Notes: a model not told the origin generated them from the sequence alone. Shown: positions 33,428 to 46,578, numbered from the stretch's first letter. The stretch is DNA of 64,000 bases from Mycobacterium colombiense (GCF_001665835.1 NZ_LZSX01000034.1:31619-95618); one strand, 5' to 3'. Made by a program: numbers and translations.

Positions 33428-34015
33428 ATGACCGGGCACGATTCGTTCGTTGCACCGCTACCGCAGGACACCGTGTTCTCGCACTCGACGCTGCCGCTCT
33501 ACATTCCGGTGGACGTCGACATGACCATGGTGAAGGCTCAGGTCGCCGCCACCGGAGTCAGTGCCGCGCCGTCGGCGATGCCGGGACTGCTCGACGTGGT
33601 CAACCAGGCGCACGCCGACGGCATCAACCTGAAGATCGTGCTGCTCGATCACAACCCCCCGAACGACACCCCGCTGCGCGACATCTCGACGGTGGTCGGC
33701 GCGGACTATCACGACGCGACGGTGCTGACGCTCAGCCCGAGCTACGTCGGCAGCTACAGCACGCGGTTCCCCCGCGTCACGCTCGAGGCCGGCGAGGACA
33801 TCGCCAAGACGGGCAACCCGGTGGTCTCCGCGCAGCATTTCTTGCACGAGTTGGACACGCCCGAGTTTCCCTGGACCGGCCTGACGATTTTCCTGTTGGT
33901 CGCCGTCTTCGCGGCGGCCGTCGGCACGCGGTTGTTGCAGTTGCGTAGCAAGCGCTCAGCAACGACGGATGACACCGCGGCAACCCCCGCCGCCGACACC
34001 AATACCGCCGTGTAG
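33428..34015 (+). CDS. Single-pass membrane protein (Rv1476-like)
   Basis: A 195-residue protein with a large N-terminal domain and one membrane helix near residues 157-175 (WTGLTIFLLVAVFAAAVG), then a basic and Ala/Thr-rich tail. AGGAGGCG precedes ATG 33428. It matches Rv1476 by position, a conserved mycobacterial family of unknown function next to ripA. No catalytic motif is evident. A hairpin follows 20 bases after the stop, so it is probably transcribed separately from ripA. Confidence 0.8.
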   Translation: MTGHDSFVAPLPQDTVFSHSTLPLYIPVDVDMTMVKAQVAATGVSAAPSAMPGLLDVVNQAHADGINLKIVLLDHNPPNDTPLRDISTVVGADYHDATVLTLSPSYVGSYSTRFPRVTLEAGEDIAKTGNPVVSAQHFLHELDTPEFPWTGLTIFLLVAVFAAAVGTRLLQLRSKRSATTDDTAATPAADTNTAV

Positions 34016-34034
34016 CCACCGGTATTCGCTTCTT

Positions 34035-34055
34035 CGGGTTCTTTCGACGAACCCG
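34035..34055 (+). terminator. Hairpin terminator after the Rv1476-like gene
   Basis: CGGGTTC (34035-34041) pairs with GAACCCG (34049-34055) around a 7-base loop, 20 bases after the stop and well ahead of ripA. The stem is perfect but short and there is no U tract. Confidence 0.5.
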
Positions 34056-34081
34056 CACGGCCGACTGCGGCAAACCGGGCA

Positions 34082-34098
34082 GGTCACCGTTCGGTCAC
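34082..34098 (+). promoter_or_regulatory. Tandem GGTCAC repeat, possible MtrA site upstream of ripA
   Basis: GGTCAC occurs at 34082-34087 and again at 34093-34098, one helical turn (11 bases) apart. Direct repeats of GTCAC/GTAACC type with this spacing are bound by MtrA in actinobacteria, and MtrA is known to control ripA in M. tuberculosis. The site is about 155 bases upstream of the ripA start. Confidence 0.4.
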
Positions 34099-34254
34099 AT
34101 TAAACGCACGTAGAGAGTGCGATTTCGGTGGAGCGTTTGCGCGCCCACCTCTGTGACGTACGGTGCAAATGATGCTGGTGTTGTCTTTGGCGCCTTTCGG
34201 GGACTCTGTGGCTGGCGCCACCCGTCGTGTTGAGCCGTAGGAGACCTGAGTCGA

Positions 34255-35700
34255 ATGAGACGGACACGCTGGGGGTCTTCTGCGCGACCGGCCGCAAGGC
34301 TGGTGCGGCCCGTCATCCCATCCGTTTTGAGCCTGGCGCTGCTGATCGCGACGCCGGGCCTCGCGGAGGCCGATCCCACCGCCGACAACCTGGCCGCACT
34401 GATCGCCGACGTCGCCAAGGCCAACCAGCGGCTGCAGAACCTGAGCGCCGAAATCCAGACCGAGCAGGAAAGCGTCAACAAGGCCCTGGTCGACGTGGAG
34501 ACGGCGCGGGACAACGCGGCGACCGCCCAGCATGATGTCGAGACCAGCCAGCAGGCGGTCAAAGACGCCAACATCGCCATCGCCGGGGCGCAGCGCCGTT
34601 TCGACACGTTCGCCGCGGCGACCTACATGAACGGTCCGTCGAACAGCTACCTGACGGCGAGCAGCCCCGACGACATCATTGCGACCGAAGCCGCCGCCAA
34701 GAACCTGACCACGAGCTCGCAGACCGTGGTGGCCAAGCTGCAGCAGGCCCGCACCGAGCAGGTGAACAAGGAGTCGGCGGCGCGGCTGGCCAAGCAGAAC
34801 GCCGACAAAGCCGCCGCCGACGCCAAGTCCAGCCAGGACGCCGCCGTGGCGGCCCTGACCAACTCCAAGCAGAAGTTCGACCAGCAACGCGAAGACATCA
34901 TTCGCCTTGCCGCCGAACGGGATCAGGCTCAGGTCAAGCTCGAGGCGGCCAAGCGCGAGGCCGCACGCCTTTGGTCCGCGGGTGCCGGCGGGCCCGGAGC
35001 GCCGGCGTCGGGTGACCGGTGGGAGACCGGATCGGGTGGGCCGGCACCGTCGTCCGGCGGCCGTCAGTGGGACGGCGGCTGGGACCCGACGTTGCCGATG
35101 ATCCCGAGCGCCAACGTCCCGGGCGACCCGATCGCGGTGATCAACCAGGTGCTCGGCATCTCGGCCACCTCGACCCAGGTCACCGCCGGGCTGGGCCGCA
35201 ACTTCCTGCAGCAGATGGGCATCCTCAAGCCCGACGACACCGGCATCACCAACGCGGCGCCCGGCGGCGTCGGCGGGCGCATTCCCCGGGTGTACGGCCG
35301 GCAGGCCACCGAATACGTGATCCGGCGCGGCATGTCGCAGATCGGCGTGCCCTACTCCTGGGGCGGCGGCAACGCGGCCGGCCCGAGCAAGGGCATCGAC
35401 TCCGGGGCCGGCATCACCGGCTTCGACTGTTCGGGTCTGGTGCTGTACTCGTTCGCCGGGGTGGGCATCAAGCTGCCGCACTACTCGGGCTCGCAGTACA
35501 ACCTGGGCCGCAAGATCCCGTCCGCACAGATGCGCCGCGGCGACGTCATCTTCTACGGCCCGGGCGGCAGCCAGCACGTCACGATCTACCTCGGTGACGG
35601 CCAGATGCTCGAGGCGCCCGACATCGGGTTGAAGGTCCGCGTCGCCCCGGTGCGCACCAGCGGCATGACGCCCTACGTGATCCGGTACATCGAGTGGTGA
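34255..35700 (+). CDS. ripA: Peptidoglycan endopeptidase RipA
   Basis: A 481-residue secreted NlpC/P60 hydrolase that cuts D-Glu-mDAP bonds and is needed for daughter-cell separation. A basic N-terminus and hydrophobic stretch (VIPSVLSLALLIATPGLAEA) form the signal peptide. Residues about 40-240 are a long coiled coil that holds the zymogen inactive. A Gly/Pro-rich linker leads to the catalytic domain with Cys in GFDCSGLVLYSF (about 391) and His in GGSQHVTIYLG (about 440). Secretion is via Sec. It is followed after four bases by ripB. Confidence 0.95.
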   Translation: MRRTRWGSSARPAARLVRPVIPSVLSLALLIATPGLAEADPTADNLAALIADVAKANQRLQNLSAEIQTEQESVNKALVDVETARDNAATAQHDVETSQQAVKDANIAIAGAQRRFDTFAAATYMNGPSNSYLTASSPDDIIATEAAAKNLTTSSQTVVAKLQQARTEQVNKESAARLAKQNADKAAADAKSSQDAAVAALTNSKQKFDQQREDIIRLAAERDQAQVKLEAAKREAARLWSAGAGGPGAPASGDRWETGSGGPAPSSGGRQWDGGWDPTLPMIPSANVPGDPIAVINQVLGISATSTQVTAGLGRNFLQQMGILKPDDTGITNAAPGGVGGRIPRVYGRQATEYVIRRGMSQIGVPYSWGGGNAAGPSKGIDSGAGITGFDCSGLVLYSFAGVGIKLPHYSGSQYNLGRKIPSAQMRRGDVIFYGPGGSQHVTIYLGDGQMLEAPDIGLKVRVAPVRTSGMTPYVIRYIEW

Positions 35701-35725
35701 TCGAGTGAGCACTGAACGGATAGCC

Positions 35726-36460
35726 ATGCGCCGCAACCGGTTTCGTCTCATCAACTTCGCCTGGATCACCGCAGTGGTGTCCGGGCTGATGTTTTCTGTG
35801 GCCGCTCCGACTCCTCTCGCCGGGGCCGACCCCGGCCAGTGGGACCCCACGCTGCCGGCCCAGATCAGCGCCGGCGCGCCCGGCGACCCGCTCGCCGTCG
35901 CCAACGCCTCGCTGCAGGCCACCGCCCAGGCCACCCAGACGACGATGGATCTGGGCAAGCAATTCCTGAGCGGACTCGGGATCAACCTCGGTGGCGATCC
36001 TCCCGCCGCGGCGGCCACTCCGAGCAACCCCGGCTCCAAGATTCCGCGGGCAAACGGCCGGCAGGCCATCGAGTACGTGATTCGCCGGATGGGTGCTCAG
36101 ATGGGTGTGCCGTATTCGTGGGGCGGTGGCTCGCTGGACGGCCCGAGCAAGGGCGTCGGCGATGGCGCCAACATCACCGGCTTCGACTGCTCGGGTCTGA
36201 TGCGGTACGGATTCGCCGGCGTCGGCGTGCTGATCCCGCGGTTCTCCGGTGATCAGTACAACGCCGGGCGCCACATCCCGCCGGATCAGGCCCGGCGCGG
36301 CGACCTGATCTTCTACGGCCCGGGCGGCAGCCAGCACGTCACCATGTACCTGGGCAACGGCCAGATGCTCGAGGCGTCGGGCAGCGCCGCCAAGGTTACG
36401 GTCAGCCCGGTTCGTAAGCCCGGCATGACGCCGTTCCTGACTAGGATCATCGAGTACTGA
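35726..36460 (+). CDS. ripB: Peptidoglycan endopeptidase RipB
   Basis: A 244-residue secreted NlpC/P60 hydrolase, a RipA paralogue without the coiled-coil domain. The signal peptide is RRNRFRLINFAW followed by a hydrophobic core ending near PLAGA. The catalytic Cys is in GFDCSGLMRYGF (about residue 155) and the His in GGSQHVTMYLG (about 204). ATG 35726 gives the N-terminus of the M. tuberculosis protein; GTG 35705 in frame would add seven residues. The C-terminal 150 residues are very close to those of RipA. Confidence 0.93.
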   Translation: MRRNRFRLINFAWITAVVSGLMFSVAAPTPLAGADPGQWDPTLPAQISAGAPGDPLAVANASLQATAQATQTTMDLGKQFLSGLGINLGGDPPAAAATPSNPGSKIPRANGRQAIEYVIRRMGAQMGVPYSWGGGSLDGPSKGVGDGANITGFDCSGLMRYGFAGVGVLIPRFSGDQYNAGRHIPPDQARRGDLIFYGPGGSQHVTMYLGNGQMLEASGSAAKVTVSPVRKPGMTPFLTRIIEY

Positions 36461-36571
36461 TCGCAGGCCAGCGAACCCGCGCCGTCGACGGAATTCGGCG
36501 GGCCTGGAATAGTTGGACGCGGGCACGTCGCTGCCCGGCAGTCGTGTCCGAATGAGCGTGGAGGGTTCTTG

Positions 36572-37695
<1,124 letters not shown>

Positions 37696-37699
<4 letters not shown>

Positions 37700-38649
37700 C
37701 CGAACCCACCAGGCCGTCGGCTATCCATCCCCCGTCGATGCAACGGGGGCAGATCGATGACCCGAAGCTGTCGGCGGCGTTGCGCACCCTCGAGCTCACC
37801 GTCAAACGCAAGCTCGACGGTGTGCTGCACGGCGATCACCTCGGCCTGATCCCGGGCCCGGGCTCGGAGCCGGGGGAATCGCGCGAATACCAACCCGGCG
37901 ACGACGTCCGCCGCATGGACTGGGCCGTCACCGCGCGCACCACGCACCCGCACGTGCGGCAGATGATCGCCGACCGCGAGCTGGAAACCTGGCTGGTGGT
38001 CGACATGTCGGCCAGCCTGGACTTCGGGACCGTGGGCTGCGAGAAACGGGACCTGGCCGTCGCGGCCGCAGCCGCGATCACCTTCCTCAACAGCGGGGGC
38101 GGCAACCGGCTCGGCGCCGTCGTCTCCACCGGCGCCAAGATCACGCGAGTGCCGGCCCGCTCCGGGCGTCAGCACGAGCAGACGTTGTTGCGCACCATCG
38201 CCACCACGCCGCGCGCTCCGGTCGGGGTGCGCGGCGATCTGGCGACGGCGATCGACGCGTTGCGCCGTCCGGAACGCCGCCGCGGCATGGCGGTGATCAT
38301 CAGCGACTTCCTCGGGCCGATCAACTGGATGCGCCCGCTGCGCGCCGTCGCCGCCCGGCACGAGGTGCTGGCCATCGAGGTGCTGGACCCGCGCGACGTC
38401 GAGCTGCCCGACATCGGGGACGTGGTGCTGCAGGACGCCGAGTCCGGCGTCACCCGTGAATTCACCATCGACGCTCAGCTGCGCGACGACTTCGCCAAGG
38501 CCGCCGCGGCGCACCGTGCCGACGTGGCGCGCACCATCCGCAGCTGCGGGGCTCCGATCCTGACGCTGCGCACCGACCGTGACTGGATCGCCGACATCGT
38601 GCGCTTTGTCGAATCCCGCCGGCGCGGTGCATTGGCAGGGCGGCAGTGA
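37696..38649 (+). CDS. DUF58 family protein (Rv1480-like)
   Basis: A 317-residue soluble DUF58 protein. The family signature is [19 protein letters not shown] near residue 60, and a vWA-like half follows ([13 protein letters not shown] with the MIDAS-type D-x-S-x-S). GTG 37696 overlaps the moxR1 stop by four bases, and its stop overlaps the next start by four. It is the middle member of a MoxR-DUF58-vWA operon. Its molecular role is not established. Confidence 0.9.
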
Positions 38650-39653
38650 CATTGCCGCTACTCGGCCCAATGTCGTTGTCGGGCTTTGAACATTCGTGGT
38701 TCTTTCTGTTCCTGCTTGTCGTCGTCGGGCTGGCCGCGCTCTACATCCTGATGCAGCTGGCGCGGCAGCGGCGCATGCTGCGGTTCGCCAACATGGAGCT
38801 GCTGGAAAGCGTCGCCCCCAAACGGCCACCGAAGTGGCGGCACGTGCCGGCGATCCTGCTCATCGCGTCGCTGGTGGTGTTCACCATCGCGATGGCGGGC
38901 CCGACGAACGACGTCCGGATTCCCCGCAACCGCGCGGTGGTGATGCTGGTCATCGACGTCTCGCAATCGATGCGGGCCACCGACGTGCAGCCGACCCGGA
39001 TGGCGGCCGCGCAGGAAGCCGCCAAGCAGTTCGCAGACGAGCTCACCCCGGGCATCAACCTCGGGCTGATCGCCTATGCGGGGACCGCGACGGTGTTGGT
39101 GTCGCCGACGACCAACCGCGAATCGACCAAGACCGCGCTGGACAAGCTGCAGTACGCCGACCGCACCGCCACCGGGGAGGGCATCTTCACCGCCCTGCAG
39201 GCCATCGCCACGGTCGGCGCGGTGATCGGCGGTGGCGACAAACCGCCGCCGGCGCGCATCGTGCTGTTCTCCGACGGCAAGGAGACGATGCCGACCAACC
39301 CGGACAACCCGAAGGGCGCCTTCACCGCCGCGCGCACCGCCAAGGACCAGGGCGTGCCGATCTCGACGATCTCGTTCGGCACCCCGTACGGCTTCGTCGA
39401 GATCAACGACCAGCGCCAGCCGGTGCCCGTCGACGACGAGACGCTGAAGAAGGTCGCCCAGCTCTCGGGTGGGAACGCCTACAGCGCAGCGTCATTGGAA
39501 GAACTGAAATCCGTGTACGCGACGCTGCAGCAGCAGATCGGCTACGAGACCATCAAGGGCGATGCCAGCGTGGGCTGGGTGCGCCTTGGTGCGCTGGTGC
39601 TGGCCCTGGCGGCGCTGGCGGCGTTGCTGATCAACCGGCGCCTACCGACCTAG
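38646..39653 (+). CDS. Membrane-anchored vWA-domain protein (Rv1481-like)
   Basis: A 335-residue protein with two N-terminal membrane helices ([38 protein letters not shown] region), an extracytoplasmic vWA domain whose MIDAS is [12 protein letters not shown], with [11 protein letters not shown] and [10 protein letters not shown], and a C-terminal helix ([15 protein letters not shown]). This is the BatA-type layout that partners MoxR ATPases. GTG 38646 overlaps the previous stop. It converges on the next gene across 19 bases. Confidence 0.9.
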   Translation: MTLPLLGPMSLSGFEHSWFFLFLLVVVGLAALYILMQLARQRRMLRFANMELLESVAPKRPPKWRHVPAILLIASLVVFTIAMAGPTNDVRIPRNRAVVMLVIDVSQSMRATDVQPTRMAAAQEAAKQFADELTPGINLGLIAYAGTATVLVSPTTNRESTKTALDKLQYADRTATGEGIFTALQAIATVGAVIGGGDKPPPARIVLFSDGKETMPTNPDNPKGAFTAARTAKDQGVPISTISFGTPYGFVEINDQRQPVPVDDETLKKVAQLSGGNAYSAASLEELKSVYATLQQQIGYETIKGDASVGWVRLGALVLALAALAALLINRRLPT

Positions 39654-39672
39654 CGTTCGTCCGAGGTGACCG

Positions 39673-41217
39673 TCAGCCGGAGGCAATGACTGCCGAGGGC
39701 GGGTAGGACGCGGGGATCGGATTGAGATTCGGCACCACGGGGACGCCCGGCGCCACCGGGTCGACGCGGCTGAGCGTGAAGCGCGCCCCGCCGGCCAGCT
39801 CCTGCGGCGTGCACATGAACTCCCGCGTGGCCTGCAGCCGCCAGCGTTCCTGCGCCAGGCAGGCGCGCTGTCCGTCCCGGGTGGCGGCGTCGAGGAGCGC
39901 GAGCGCGTCTGCCCAGGATTCGTCGGTGCGTGTCTGCAGCACGATCGGCTTACCGTGCGCATGCGCGACCAGGTAGTCGAGCGCGATGGGCACGCCCGTC
40001 AGCTCGTCGCGGTCTCTGCGCAAGGAGTCCGTGGTGAGCGCGAGCACCACCCCGACCGCCAGGCTGACAGCCGCGACGCCGGCCGCGAGGCGGCGGGCTA
40101 CCGGCTCCTGCCGTGACATCGCCAGCACCACCAGCGCCGACGAGCCCAGGATGAGCAAAGCCAGCGGCAACGCGTAGGAGAAGACGCCGATGTACGACTG
40201 CCAGAGATGGTCCACGCCGTACCAGCAGTAGAAGGCGAACAGCGCGGTGGCCAAGGCGGTGACCCGAAGCAGACGGCGGGAGAAGTCATACACCGCCTCG
40301 TCGATGCCGGACAGCTTGCGGACCAGCGCCAGATCCGCCGCGAACAACGCCACCAGGAACACCGCGCCGAGTGCGGGTCCGGGGCCCCAGAACTGCGCGA
40401 GAAATCGTGCGGCCGCGACCGGTGGGTTCGGGGTGCGGTGACCGTAGGCCAAGTACTGCGGAATCTCGCCCGGCCAGTGCAGGATCACGTTGAGCACCAT
40501 CGGAAGCAGGAACAACGCCAACACCGCCGAGGCGATCAGCACGTCGCGGCGGTGCGTGAGCAGCTGGCGCCGCTGGGGCACCAGCGCCGCCAGTGCAAGC
40601 AGGGGCACCAGGAGCAGGAATTCCGCGTGCCCGTGCACCAGCAGGCCGCCGGCGAGCACCATGATCCACAGGTGGCGCAGCCGCCCGGCCGCCACCGACG
40701 CGACCGCGACGAGGTAGAGGAAGAAGGGCGCGAAGCAGGCGTGGGGCATCCAGGTGGAGCACACCAGCTGGGGGTGTTCGGCGAGGAAGATGAGCGTGAT
40801 GCCGGCCGCCGTGAGCACCGCCGGTGCCGAGCGCACCCACGTGTAAAGGATGGTCAGCGCGACTGCGATCAGCGTCGCGTTGAGGGCCATGATCGCGATC
40901 GCCTGCCCGTTGTAGGCCGCCGGAACGACACCGGTCACGTCGTGCAGCAACCATTCGCCGACGGCCTGCACGTAGAAGAAAGCCGGACCGGGATGGTGGA
41001 AACCGACCCGGGAGTAGTGCCCGGTCAGCAGGGCGAAGTGCTTGGCCTGCATGGTGAGAATCGAGTTGGCGGCCGGGTCTCCGGCCTCGTAGACCGGATG
41101 GCCGAACAGCCCGTGGTTGCGTACCAGCAGCAGGACGAGCAAGGCGCCACAGCAAAGCGCGAAGAGCGCCGCGCCCCGGGCGTCGATCCTGAAGAGACGG
41201 GTCGGGACTACGGCCAT
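39673..41217 (-). CDS. Polytopic membrane protein, GT-C-like
   Basis: A 514-residue protein with about 11-12 hydrophobic helices. Its first extracytoplasmic loop has an acidic motif, YEAGDPAANSILTMQ, then GHYSRVGFHHPGPAFFYVQA, an arrangement seen in GT-C glycosyltransferases that use polyprenyl-linked sugars. The last 120 residues are soluble, with a Cys pair (ACLAQERW, EFMCTPQEL). It occupies the Rv1482c position but is much longer than I remember that protein to be, so orthology is uncertain. Substrate unknown. Confidence 0.75.
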   Translation of the reverse strand: MAVVPTRLFRIDARGAALFALCCGALLVLLLVRNHGLFGHPVYEAGDPAANSILTMQAKHFALLTGHYSRVGFHHPGPAFFYVQAVGEWLLHDVTGVVPAAYNGQAIAIMALNATLIAVALTILYTWVRSAPAVLTAAGITLIFLAEHPQLVCSTWMPHACFAPFFLYLVAVASVAAGRLRHLWIMVLAGGLLVHGHAEFLLLVPLLALAALVPQRRQLLTHRRDVLIASAVLALFLLPMVLNVILHWPGEIPQYLAYGHRTPNPPVAAARFLAQFWGPGPALGAVFLVALFAADLALVRKLSGIDEAVYDFSRRLLRVTALATALFAFYCWYGVDHLWQSYIGVFSYALPLALLILGSSALVVLAMSRQEPVARRLAAGVAAVSLAVGVVLALTTDSLRRDRDELTGVPIALDYLVAHAHGKPIVLQTRTDESWADALALLDAATRDGQRACLAQERWRLQATREFMCTPQELAGGARFTLSRVDPVAPGVPVVPNLNPIPASYPPSAVIASG

Positions 41218-41284
41218 GAGGCTCAGATATTAGGGGAGCCACCCAGGGTTCGCGCGTTGCGCCCGCGCTGAGCCGATTGCAGCT

Positions 41285-42913
<1,629 letters not shown>

Positions 42914-42919
42914 ACGGCA

Positions 42920-43963
42920 ATGGAATTCGATGCCGTCCTGCTGCTGTCCTTCGGTGGGCCGGAGGGTCCCGAGCAGGTTCGGCCGTTCTTGGAGAACGTC
43001 ACCCGGGGCCGCAACGTGCCCCCGGAACGGCTTGACCACGTGGCCGAGCACTACATGCATTTCGGCGGGGTGTCGCCGATCAACCGGATCAACCTGGCGC
43101 TGATCGAGCAGCTGCGCGCCGAGCTCGAAGGCCGCGGCCTGGACCTGCCGGTCTACTTCGGCAACCGCAACTGGGAACCCTACGTCGAAGACACCGTCGC
43201 GACGATGCGGGACAACGGAATTCGGCGTGCCGCGGTATTCACCACATCGGCATGGAGCGGCTATTCCAGCTGCACGCAATACGTCGAAGACATCGCCCGG
43301 GCGCGTGAGGCGGCCGGGCCGGATGCGCCCGAATTGGTCAAGCTGCGGCCGTATTTCGACCACCCGCGGTTCGTGCAGATCTTCGCCGACACCATCGGCG
43401 CGGCGTCGGGCGCGCTGACCGCCGAGCAACAGGCCGGCGCGCGTCTGGTGTTCACCGCGCATTCCATCCCGGTGGCCGCCGACGACCGGCTGGGCCCGCA
43501 GCTGTACAGCCGCCAAGTCGCCTATGCCGCAAGCCTTGTGGCGGCCGCCGCCGGATACCCCGAGTACGACCTGGCGTGGCAGTCCCGGTCGGGGCCGCCG
43601 CAGGTTCCGTGGCTGGAGCCCGACGTCGCCGACCACCTGGCAACCCTGGCGCAGGCCGGCACCGAGGCCGTCATCGTCTGCCCGATCGGGTTTGTGGCCG
43701 ACCACATCGAGGTGGTGTGGGACCTCGACAACGAGCTGGCGGCCCAGGCGGAGGCGGCGGGCGTGGCAATGGTGCGGGCCTCGACGCCCAACGCACACCC
43801 ACGTTTCGCGCAACTGGCCGCCGACCTGATCGACGAACTGCGCTATGGCCGGACGCCCGAGAGGGTTACCGGGCCGGACCCGGTGCCGGGCTGCCAGGCC
43901 AGCGTCAACGGCGCGCCGTGCCGCCCGCCGCACTGCGCGGCCGGGGCCAGCGGCCAGGATTAG
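42920..43963 (+). CDS. hemH: Ferrochelatase
   Basis: A 347-residue ferrochelatase/coproporphyrin ferrochelatase that inserts ferrous iron into a porphyrin. Typical blocks are [60 protein letters not shown] with the active-site His, and [19 protein letters not shown]. The C-terminus [17 protein letters not shown] has a Cys pair that could bind a cluster, as in actinobacterial enzymes. Its stop shares TTAG with the convergent neighbour. Confidence 0.95.
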   Translation: MEFDAVLLLSFGGPEGPEQVRPFLENVTRGRNVPPERLDHVAEHYMHFGGVSPINRINLALIEQLRAELEGRGLDLPVYFGNRNWEPYVEDTVATMRDNGIRRAAVFTTSAWSGYSSCTQYVEDIARAREAAGPDAPELVKLRPYFDHPRFVQIFADTIGAASGALTAEQQAGARLVFTAHSIPVAADDRLGPQLYSRQVAYAASLVAAAAGYPEYDLAWQSRSGPPQVPWLEPDVADHLATLAQAGTEAVIVCPIGFVADHIEVVWDLDNELAAQAEAAGVAMVRASTPNAHPRFAQLAADLIDELRYGRTPERVTGPDPVPGCQASVNGAPCRPPHCAAGASGQD

Positions 43964-44910
43964 TCGCCCCAGGCCGAGTGCAGGATCGCGGTCACGGCCG
44001 CCATCCGCGCCGAACGCACCACGGCGGTCAGCGGTCGCAACGCATCGCTGGCGATGCGCGCCTCAGACGACGACTGCGTTCCCAGCGGTTCCGGGCCGGC
44101 GGCGACGGGCGCGGTGAAACGGTCCGGAGAGTCGGATCGGCTCAGCCCCGCGCTGACCGCGATGATGGCGTCGACATGCGCGGCATTCTCCAGCACCCGC
44201 AGCGCGCGCGTCGGCGCGTGGTCGGGAATGCGGTGTTGCCGTGCGGATTCCAGCAGTTGCTCGACCAGCCCGCGCGGGTCGTCCACGTCGGTCGCGGCAG
44301 CCCCCAGCCCGATCGCGCCCAGCGCGTCGGCGGCCGAGCGCACGGCCGAGCGCAGCGTGTACTCGGCGTCGCCGAGCTCGCAATGGTCCAGCACCGGCGC
44401 GCCGGGCAGCGAGTACACCGTCCACGTCAGCGCGCACAGCTCCGCCAGCCGCGTCTCGTAGTCCTCGGGCGTGTCCTCGTCGTCCTCGTAGGAGAATTCG
44501 GGCACCAGGCCGACGGCGGTGCCGGGGTCGCGGGGATTGCCGACGATGACCGCCTCACCGGCGGCCAGGGCGTCCCGCTCGAACTGTGTTCCGGGGGCCA
44601 GCCCGCGCACATCGCCGGGAACCGGCAAAATCACGTTGATCGTCCCGCGCATCAAGCCGGCGCCGTCGGACGTCGGCGTCGGGCGGCCGATCGCGGCGCG
44701 CAATGTCTGCAGCAGCGTGACCGTTCCCGCGTCGTGCACATCGGGCCAGGGCAGCCCGGTGTGGCCCGCGGCCACGGCATCATACGCGGTCACCGATTGC
44801 TTTGGCGCCCAAACGGATAACGCGTCCAGGACGTCGTCGGGCGCGGCCTTTCCGGCGAGCCAGGCATTGGCCCACAGGGACAGCGAAACACTGGGACACC
44901 ACACGATCAC
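43960..44910 (-). CDS. Conserved mycobacterial protein (Rv1486c-like)
   Basis: A 316-residue soluble protein of the Rv1486c family, restricted to mycobacteria and relatives as far as I know. Conserved stretches are [40 protein letters not shown] and [13 protein letters not shown]. There is no signal peptide, and an acidic stretch ([13 protein letters not shown]) sits mid-protein. GTG 44910 gives [11 protein letters not shown], matching the family; a longer open frame exists upstream. Its stop overlaps hemH by four bases and it diverges from nfeD. Function unknown. Confidence 0.8.
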   Translation of the reverse strand: MIVWCPSVSLSLWANAWLAGKAAPDDVLDALSVWAPKQSVTAYDAVAAGHTGLPWPDVHDAGTVTLLQTLRAAIGRPTPTSDGAGLMRGTINVILPVPGDVRGLAPGTQFERDALAAGEAVIVGNPRDPGTAVGLVPEFSYEDDEDTPEDYETRLAELCALTWTVYSLPGAPVLDHCELGDAEYTLRSAVRSAADALGAIGLGAAATDVDDPRGLVEQLLESARQHRIPDHAPTRALRVLENAAHVDAIIAVSAGLSRSDSPDRFTAPVAAGPEPLGTQSSSEARIASDALRPLTAVVRSARMAAVTAILHSAWGD

Positions 44911-44961
44911 GCAGTGTAGTTGTTTTGCCCGGCAAAGGCGGATCACGCGTATTCTTGCCGC

Positions 44962-45399
44962 ATGCCCGCCGCGCTGCTTTGGCTAATATTCGCGCTGGTG
45001 CTGGCCGGTGCGGAGGCACTCACCGGCCATTTGTTTTTGGTGATGCTCGGTGGGGGCGCACTGGCCGCCTCGCTAACCAGTTGGCTGACCGACTTGCCGG
45101 CGTGGGCGAACGGCGCGGTGTTCCTGGTCGTCTCGGTGCTGCTGCTGGTGGTGGTTCGCCCGCCGCTGAAGCGACGGCTGACGCCGGCCGGGATGCCGCG
45201 CTTGGGAATCGAGGCGCTGCCGGGCAAAACCGCGCTGGTGCTCGAGCGGGTCGCACGCGACGAGGGCCAGGTGAAACTCGACGGCCAGGTATGGACGGCG
45301 CGCCCGCTCACCGACGGCGAGGTCTACGAACCCGGCGAGCCGGTCACCGTCATGCAGATCGACGGTGCCACCGCGGTGGTTTTCAGGAGCAGTCTGTAG
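44962..45399 (+). CDS. NfeD-like membrane protein
   Basis: A 145-residue short NfeD: two to three N-terminal helices ([46 protein letters not shown]), then a C-terminal OB-fold (residues about 80-145, [32 protein letters not shown]). NfeD proteins associate with the stomatin-type protein encoded next and are thought to shape membrane microdomains. ATG 44962 gives [10 protein letters not shown]. It matches Rv1487. Confidence 0.9.
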   Translation: MPAALLWLIFALVLAGAEALTGHLFLVMLGGGALAASLTSWLTDLPAWANGAVFLVVSVLLLVVVRPPLKRRLTPAGMPRLGIEALPGKTALVLERVARDEGQVKLDGQVWTARPLTDGEVYEPGEPVTVMQIDGATAVVFRSSL

Positions 45400-45435
45400 C
45401 GGCGGCGAGAACCGCTGCGAAGGAAAGGAAGTCCG

Positions 45436-46569
45436 ATGCAAGGTGCGGTTGCTGGTTTGGTCCTGCTGGCCGTCTTGGTGATCTTCGCCATCGTCGTGGT
45501 GGCCAAGTCGGTGGCGCTGATACCTCAGGCAGAGGCCGCGGTGATCGAACGGCTGGGACGCTACAGCCGCACGGTCAGCGGGCAGCTGACGCTGTTGGTG
45601 CCGTTCATCGATCGGGTCCGCGCCCGGGTGGATCTGCGCGAGCGGGTGGTGTCGTTCCCGCCGCAGCCGGTGATCACCGAGGACAACCTGACCCTCAACA
45701 TCGACACGGTGGTCTACTTCCAGGTCACCGTGCCCCAGGCGGCCGTCTACGAGATCAGCAACTACATCGTCGGTGTGGAGCAGCTCACCACCACCACGCT
45801 GCGCAACGTCGTCGGCGGCATGACGCTCGAGCAGACGCTGACGTCCCGCGACCAGATCAACGGCCAGCTGCGCGGCGTGCTCGACGAGGCGACCGGCCGC
45901 TGGGGGTTGCGCGTCGCCCGGGTCGAATTACGAAGCATCGACCCGCCGCCGTCGATCCAGGCGTCGATGGAAAAGCAGATGAAGGCCGACCGCGAGAAGC
46001 GGGCGATGATCTTGACCGCCGAAGGTATGCGCGAGGCGGCGATCAAGGAGGCGGAGGGTCAGAAGCAGGCGCAGATCCTGGCCGCCGAGGGCGCCAAGCA
46101 GGGCGCGATCTTGGCCGCCGAGGGCGACCGGCAGTCCCGGATGCTGCGTGCCCAGGGCGAACGCGCCGCGGCGTACCTGCAGGCACAGGGGCAGGCCAAG
46201 GCGATCGAGAAGACGTTCGCCGCGATCAAGGCGGGTCGGCCCACCCCGGAAATGTTGGCGTACCAGTATTTGCAGACGCTCCCGGAGATGGCGCGCGGCG
46301 ACGCCAACAAGGTGTGGGTGGTGCCGAGCGACTTCAGTGCTGCGTTGCAGGGATTCACCAAACTGCTGGGGTCCCCGGACCAGGACGGGGTGTTCCGATT
46401 CCAGCCCTCACCGGTTGAGGACGCGCCCAAGCACAGCGCCGACGACGACGCCGACGTCGCCGACTGGTTCTCCACCGAAACCGACCCCGCGATCGCCCAG
46501 GCGGTGGCCAAGGCGGAGGCGATAGCGCGCCAGCCGGTGGATGGCCCGGCGGGGGAGCTGACTCCCTAG
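45436..46569 (+). CDS. SPFH/stomatin-family membrane protein
   Basis: A 377-residue protein with one N-terminal membrane helix (AGLVLLAVLVIFAIVVVAKS), an SPFH domain (AEAAVIERLGRYSRTVSGQL; TEDNLTLNIDTVVYFQVT; ATGRWGLRVARVELRSIDPP) and a C-terminal Ala/Glu/Lys coiled coil with repeated (I/L)LAAEG units at residues about 200-245. Stomatins form oligomeric scaffolds at membranes. GGAAAGGAAG precedes ATG 45436. It matches Rv1488 and pairs with the NfeD gene 36 bases upstream. Confidence 0.92.
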   Translation: MQGAVAGLVLLAVLVIFAIVVVAKSVALIPQAEAAVIERLGRYSRTVSGQLTLLVPFIDRVRARVDLRERVVSFPPQPVITEDNLTLNIDTVVYFQVTVPQAAVYEISNYIVGVEQLTTTTLRNVVGGMTLEQTLTSRDQINGQLRGVLDEATGRWGLRVARVELRSIDPPPSIQASMEKQMKADREKRAMILTAEGMREAAIKEAEGQKQAQILAAEGAKQGAILAAEGDRQSRMLRAQGERAAAYLQAQGQAKAIEKTFAAIKAGRPTPEMLAYQYLQTLPEMARGDANKVWVVPSDFSAALQGFTKLLGSPDQDGVFRFQPSPVEDAPKHSADDDADVADWFSTETDPAIAQAVAKAEAIARQPVDGPAGELTP

Positions 46570-46578
46570 GATTGTGGG

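Noticed and set aside
34140..34254. Possible cyclic di-AMP (ydaO-type) riboswitch in the ripA leader
   Set aside because: Some GC-rich blocks recall the motif, but the conserved core could not be lined up and I know of no such element for ripA.
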